Positions 6,117 to 8,463 of a stretch of 8,463 nt of DNA are shown piece by piece (positions within the stretch are counted from its first letter, which is position 1; each line of letters starts with the position of its first letter). The notes under the pieces were generated by a model. It was not told the DNA's origin and made no database searches. It saw only the letters and a list, made by a program, of their open reading frames with translations. Origin of the DNA: DATBAK01 sp036787815 (lineage in GTDB: Bacteria; Actinomycetota; Acidimicrobiia; IMCC26256; PALSA-610); assembly GCA_036787815.1 (NCBI GenBank), contig DAIQOP010000168.1, positions 1 through 8,463 on the forward strand. The letters run 5' to 3'. The translations under genes were made by a program, and so were the position numbers.

Positions 6117-7367
6117 TCAAGGGCGTTCGCCCGCGCGCCAACGCGCGAACTCGGGTACGGCCGACGCGATCACCCCGACCCCGACGAGACACAGCACGCC
6201 GCCGCTCACCACCGCGGTGAACGGTGAGAACAGCGAGCCCGCGATTCCGGCCTCGAAGTCGCCGAGCCGCACTCCACCCGCGACCACGAGGATGTTGAGC
6301 GCGCTCAACCGGCCCCGCAGCGAGTCGGGGACGATCATCTGCTGCGACGACGCTCGGAAGACCGCCGAGATCACGTCGGCGGCACCCGCGATCGCGAGAA
6401 AGCCGAACGCAAGCGCGAGGTTGCGGCCCGACAAGCCGAACCCGAGCACGGCGAGGCCCCACAGCGCAACCGCGGCGAGGATTGCCCGGCCGGGCCTGCG
6501 CACGCTGCTCACCCAACCCGACGTCAGCGCCCCGATCAGCGCGCCGACCGACAGCGCGGAGAACAGGAGGCCGACGACCTCGGGGCCCCGATGGAACTGG
6601 ACGACGGCCAGGCGGGGGAACAGCGCCCGCGGCATCCCGAAGATCATCGCGACCAGGTCGATCGTGAACGTCGACTGGAGCACCCGCCGACCCCGCAGGA
6701 ACCGGAAGCCCTCCTTGATCGCCTCCCACCCCTCGGGCTCGCCGGCCGCCAGCGGGATCGCCGGCGTCGGGTGCAGCAGGAGCACGAACGCCGCCGCGAT
6801 GCCGTAGGTGGTGAGATCGAAGCCGTAGGCCCAGGTCAGCCCGAAGCGGGCGACGATGAGTCCACCGAGGGCCGGTCCGGCGATGGCGGCGACGTTCCAC
6901 ATCACCTGGTTGACGGCCGCCGCGGCCGCCAGCATGTCGGGGGGCACGAGGTTCGGTGTCATCGCCGAGCGCGTGGGCATCGACACGGCGACGAAGCCGC
7001 CGTTGAGCGCCGCGGCGGCGTAGAGGATCGCGAGCGCCGGATGGCCGGAGTAGGCCGCGAGCAGCAGGATCAGCGACGAGAGCCCCAGCCCGAGCTGCGC
7101 GGCGAGGAGCACGTGGCGCCGATTCCGCCGGTCGATGACGGGGCCGATGAGCACCGAGGCGACGATCATCGGCAGGAGCTGCGCGAGGCCGACGAAGCCG
7201 ACCGCCGCCGTCGAATGCGTGAGCCGGTCGACCTGGACGAAGAGCGCGACCGTCGTGACCTGGCTGCCGGTCTGCGAGATCAACTCGCCGAACCACAGCA
7301 ACCGGAAGTCACGCGACGCCCGCAGCGGTCCGATGTCGACGGCCAGCTGACTCAGGCGGCGCGGCAC
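6117..7367 (-). CDS. MFS transporter, MFS_3 (EntS-like exporter) type
   Basis: A 416-residue inner-membrane major facilitator, predicted to be a proton-driven exporter of small molecules such as drugs or siderophores. The N-terminus ASRDFRLLWFGELISQTGSQVTTVAL (residues 17-42) is typical of the MFS_3/EntS branch. A motif-A-like loop, GPVIDRRNRRHVLL, follows TM2 (about 75-88). About 12 hydrophobic segments can be followed, with a central cytoplasmic loop near residues 205-225 (AAGEPEGWEAIKEGFRFLRGR). The second half repeats the pattern and includes RASSQQMIVPDSLRGRLSALN and a DFEAGIAGSLFSP segment. The start is GTG at 7365-7367; it gives the normal family length, and a TAnnnT box lies 6 nt upstream. 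A 10-bp-stem hairpin follows the stop. The gene diverges from the peroxiredoxin gene with a 123-bp shared region, but nothing shows that they are functionally linked. The substrate is unknown. Confidence 0.9.
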   Translation of the reverse strand: MPRRLSQLAVDIGPLRASRDFRLLWFGELISQTGSQVTTVALFVQVDRLTHSTAAVGFVGLAQLLPMIVASVLIGPVIDRRNRRHVLLAAQLGLGLSSLILLLAAYSGHPALAILYAAAALNGGFVAVSMPTRSAMTPNLVPPDMLAAAAAVNQVMWNVAAIAGPALGGLIVARFGLTWAYGFDLTTYGIAAAFVLLLHPTPAIPLAAGEPEGWEAIKEGFRFLRGRRVLQSTFTIDLVAMIFGMPRALFPRLAVVQFHRGPEVVGLLFSALSVGALIGALTSGWVSSVRRPGRAILAAVALWGLAVLGFGLSGRNLALAFGFLAIAGAADVISAVFRASSQQMIVPDSLRGRLSALNILVVAGGVRLGDFEAGIAGSLFSPFTAVVSGGVLCLVGVGVIASAVPEFARWRAGERP

Positions 7368-7370
7368 TCG

Positions 7371-7396
7371 GGAATCGTACCGACGCTCCCGCGGTT
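7371..7396 (+). promoter_or_regulatory. SigR/SigH-type ECF promoter-like element upstream of the peroxiredoxin gene
   Basis: GGAAT (7371-7375), exactly 18 bp, then GTT (7394-7396) is the consensus recognised by the thiol-stress ECF sigma factors SigR (Streptomyces) and SigH (Mycobacterium). It faces the 1-Cys peroxiredoxin gene, and transcription would start near 7403, giving a leader of nearly 90 nt that contains two hairpins. It overlaps the start region of the divergent MFS gene. The assignment rests on the motif and its fit to the downstream gene. Confidence 0.55.
7374..7379 (-). promoter_or_regulatory. Candidate -10 box for the MFS gene
   Basis: TACGAT on the minus strand (TAnnnT) ends 6 nt before the GTG start at 7367, which again fits a leaderless transcript. 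It overlaps the GGAAT element used in the other direction, so use of the two promoters could be mutually exclusive. Confidence 0.45.
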
Positions 7397-7410
7397 GCCA
7401 CGGTGAAATC

Positions 7411-7444
7411 CGACCCCGAGGGTCGCTTTTCGGGCGAACGCCCG
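7411..7444 (+). promoter_or_regulatory. Two adjacent hairpins in the peroxiredoxin leader
   Basis: CGACCC-CGA-GGGTCG (7411-7425) is a perfect 6-bp stem followed by CTTTT, which resembles a short intrinsic terminator. It abuts CGGGCG-AA-CGCCCG (7431-7444), a perfect 6-bp dyad. In a long leader from the GGAAT-N18-GTT element these could form an attenuator. The second dyad also lies just upstream of the TATCCT box, where a regulator could bind as an operator. Confidence 0.4.
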
Positions 7445-7446
7445 TC

Positions 7447-7452
7447 TATCCT
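7447..7452 (+). promoter_or_regulatory. Candidate proximal -10 box of the peroxiredoxin gene
   Basis: TATCCT matches TAnnnT and would start transcription near 7459, giving a leader of about 31 nt that keeps the purine-rich SD GAGAGAGG at 7474-7481 (9 nt before the ATG). The sequence at the -35 position (TCGCTT) is poor. Unlike its neighbours, this gene therefore has a conventional ribosome binding site. Confidence 0.45.
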
Positions 7453-7490
7453 CGATCCGGCCCCACGACATCAGAGAGAGGTACTGCCCC

Positions 7491-8126
7491 ATGGCACTCC
7501 GACTGGGCGATGAAGCCCCCGATTTCACGGCGGAAACCACCGAAGGCACGATCAAGTTCCACGACTACCTCGGCAGCGGCTGGGGCGTGCTGTTCTCCCA
7601 CCCGAAGGACTTCACGCCGGTGTGCACGACCGAGCTCGGCATGGTCTCGAAGCTGAAGCCGGAGTTCGACAAGCGCAACGTGAAGGTGGTCGGTCTCAGC
7701 GTCGACCCGCTCGACTCGCACGAGCAGTGGGCCGGCGACATCGAGGAGACCCAGGGCTCCAAGCTCAACTTCCCGCTCATCGCCGACTCCGATCGCAAGG
7801 TCTCCGACCTCTACGACATGATCCACCCGAACGCCAACGACACCCTCACGGTGCGGTCGGTGTTCATCGTCGGTCCCGACAAGAAGGTGAAGCTGATCAT
7901 CACCTATCCGGCGAGCACGGGTCGCAACTTCGACGAGATCCTGCGGGTGATCGACTCGCTCCAGCTCACCGCCGGCTACAGCGTGGCCACTCCGGTGAAC
8001 TGGAAGGACGGCGAAGACGTGATCATCGCCCCCGCCGTCTCCGACGAGGACGCGAAGGCCAAGTTCCCGAAGGGCTGGAAGGCACTCAAGCCCTACCTCC
8101 GGCTCACGCCGCAGCCCAACAAGTAG
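7491..8126 (+). CDS. 1-Cys peroxiredoxin (Prx6 type)
   Basis: A 211-residue cytoplasmic thiol peroxidase that reduces hydrogen peroxide, organic hydroperoxides or peroxynitrite. The AhpC/TSA thioredoxin-fold core spans about residues 4-150. The active-site motif DFTPVCTTE has Thr42 and the peroxidatic Cys45, preceded by the Prx6-typical SHPKD with His37. Cys45 is the only cysteine in the protein, so there is no resolving Cys, and an external thiol or thioredoxin-like partner must recycle it. The C-terminal 1-cysPrx_C extension begins with YPASTGRNFDEILRVIDSLQL and continues through PVNWKDGEDVIIAPAVSDEDA to KPYLRLTPQP, which is diagnostic of the Prx6 subfamily. ATG at 7491 follows the SD GAGAGAGG by 9 nt. 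Upstream are a SigR-like element and two hairpins, consistent with stress induction. The gene converges on ftsX across a strong stem-loop. It is intact and of full length. Confidence 0.95.
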   Translation: MALRLGDEAPDFTAETTEGTIKFHDYLGSGWGVLFSHPKDFTPVCTTELGMVSKLKPEFDKRNVKVVGLSVDPLDSHEQWAGDIEETQGSKLNFPLIADSDRKVSDLYDMIHPNANDTLTVRSVFIVGPDKKVKLIITYPASTGRNFDEILRVIDSLQLTAGYSVATPVNWKDGEDVIIAPAVSDEDAKAKFPKGWKALKPYLRLTPQPNK

Positions 8127-8140
8127 CTCGCGTGTCGGTG

Positions 8141-8174
8141 TCCGCCGCTTCCTAGACCTCCAGGAAGCGGCGGA
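8141..8174. terminator. 13-bp-arm stem-loop at the convergent peroxiredoxin/ftsX ends
   Basis: TCCGCCGCTTCCT (8141-8153) and AGGAAGCGGCGGA (8162-8174) are perfect inverted arms with an 8-nt loop. The element starts 14 nt after the peroxiredoxin stop and includes the last codons and the stop of ftsX, so it serves both strands. No T-tract follows in either direction. It is a likely bidirectional terminator and 3'-end stabiliser. Confidence 0.7.
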
Positions 8175-8463
8175 TGCCGATCATCGAGCCGATCGTGCCG
8201 ATCGCGACGCCGATGATCAGCACGATGATGCCGATCGACAGCGCGTCGGCACTGGTGAGATAGAACGTCGAGAAGAGGTTCTTGCTGCCCTTGAGCACGC
8301 CGGCGAGCCACGACTCGAGCAGGAAGACCCCGCCGAACGCGAGCCCGGCGCCGATTGCGCCCTGCACGAAGCCCTCCGCGAGGAAGGGCACGCGCACGAA
8401 CCAGTTCGACGCTCCGACGAGCTTCATCACCTCGATCTCGCGGCGGCGCGCATAGGTGGCCAA
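8152..8463 (-). CDS. ftsX: Cell division protein FtsX, C-terminal part (cut by window end)
   Basis: The final 103 codons of FtsX, the membrane subunit of the FtsEX ABC-like complex, which regulates peptidoglycan hydrolases at the division site. The recognisable element is ARRREIEVMKLVGASNWFVRVPFLAEG, the cytoplasmic amphipathic stretch before TM3 that is highly conserved in FtsX (compare the RREIEIMKLVGA pattern). It is followed by TM3 (about residues 29-55 of the visible part), a short loop (KGSKNLFSTFYLTSAD) and TM4 with GTIGSMIGIRRFLEV at the terminus. The frame is open to the last base, so the N-terminal cytoplasmic region, TM1, the extracellular domain and TM2 lie beyond the window; ftsE would be expected upstream. 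A generic FtsX-like permease of a MacB/LolC system is possible but less likely, given the MKLVGA motif and short C-terminus. The stop codon sits inside a stem-loop shared with the peroxiredoxin gene. Confidence 0.88.
   Translation of the reverse strand: MATYARRREIEVMKLVGASNWFVRVPFLAEGFVQGAIGAGLAFGGVFLLESWLAGVLKGSKNLFSTFYLTSADALSIGIIVLIIGVAIGTIGSMIGIRRFLEV

Noticed and set aside
6025..7296. A minus-strand frame of about 423 codons overlapping the MFS gene in another frame
   Set aside because: It is slightly longer than the MFS gene but Arg/Gly-rich and without membrane segments, whereas the MFS frame shows family motifs and about 12 hydrophobic helices.
7352..7555. A small minus-strand frame across the MFS-peroxiredoxin promoter region
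   Set aside because: It overlaps both well-supported starts and the promoter elements and shows no recognisable motif or ribosome binding site.
1..8463. CRISPR array, tRNA/rRNA genes, transposase or attachment-site repeats
   Set aside because: No regularly spaced direct repeats, no cloverleaf-like or rRNA-like sequence, and no transposase or integrase motif were seen on either strand. Gene content looks like an ordinary chromosome.

Overview
The window is about 8.5 kb of high-GC, densely coded chromosomal DNA. It looks actinobacterial: a luciferase-like F420-type oxidoreductase is present, GTG starts are frequent, there is a DUF3052-family protein, and several genes have a TAnnnT box 6-8 nt before the start codon, which suggests leaderless mRNAs. 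An Acidimicrobiia-like source is possible, but the sequence alone does not settle it. Nothing points to a plasmid, phage, CRISPR array or insertion sequence, and no rRNA or tRNA gene was seen. Both ends of the window cut through genes.

Layout, left to right. (1) Positions 1-3265, plus strand: a tightly packed three-gene cluster. It holds a 5'-truncated sulfatase-fold hydrolase of the phosphonate monoester hydrolase type, a TesB-like double-hotdog acyl-CoA thioesterase (11 bp gap) and a luciferase-like F420-type oxidoreductase (ATGA overlap). (2) Positions 3298-4775: a membrane fatty-acid desaturase (minus) diverging from a TetR-family regulator (plus). Their 95-bp shared control region carries an 18-bp near-perfect palindrome and further dyads. 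(3) Positions 4768-5992, minus strand: a DUF3052 protein followed by an SRAP-domain (YedK/HMCES-type) abasic-site DNA-protein crosslinking protein, whose stop overlaps the tetR stop. (4) Positions 6117-7367, minus strand: an MFS exporter. (5) Positions 7491-8126, plus strand: a 1-Cys peroxiredoxin of the Prx6 type, diverging from the MFS gene. Its leader contains a GGAAT-N18-GTT promoter-like element of the SigR/SigH (thiol-oxidative stress) type, two hairpins and a second candidate -10 box. (6) Positions 8152-8463, minus strand: the 3' end of ftsX, converging on the peroxiredoxin gene across a 13-bp-arm stem-loop.

How the genes may work together. The desaturase/TetR pair looks like a self-contained membrane-lipid unsaturation switch. 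The first three genes look like one transcription unit acting on an esterified or acylated substrate, but the substrate cannot be read from the sequence. The peroxiredoxin and the SRAP protein are oxidative-damage and DNA-damage functions. FtsX belongs to the cell-division FtsEX complex. No clearly new multi-gene system is visible. The most interesting items are the regulatory architecture at 4066-4160 and 7368-7490 and the gene composition of the first operon. The longest gene-free stretches are about 95-124 bp, and their contents are described in the features.
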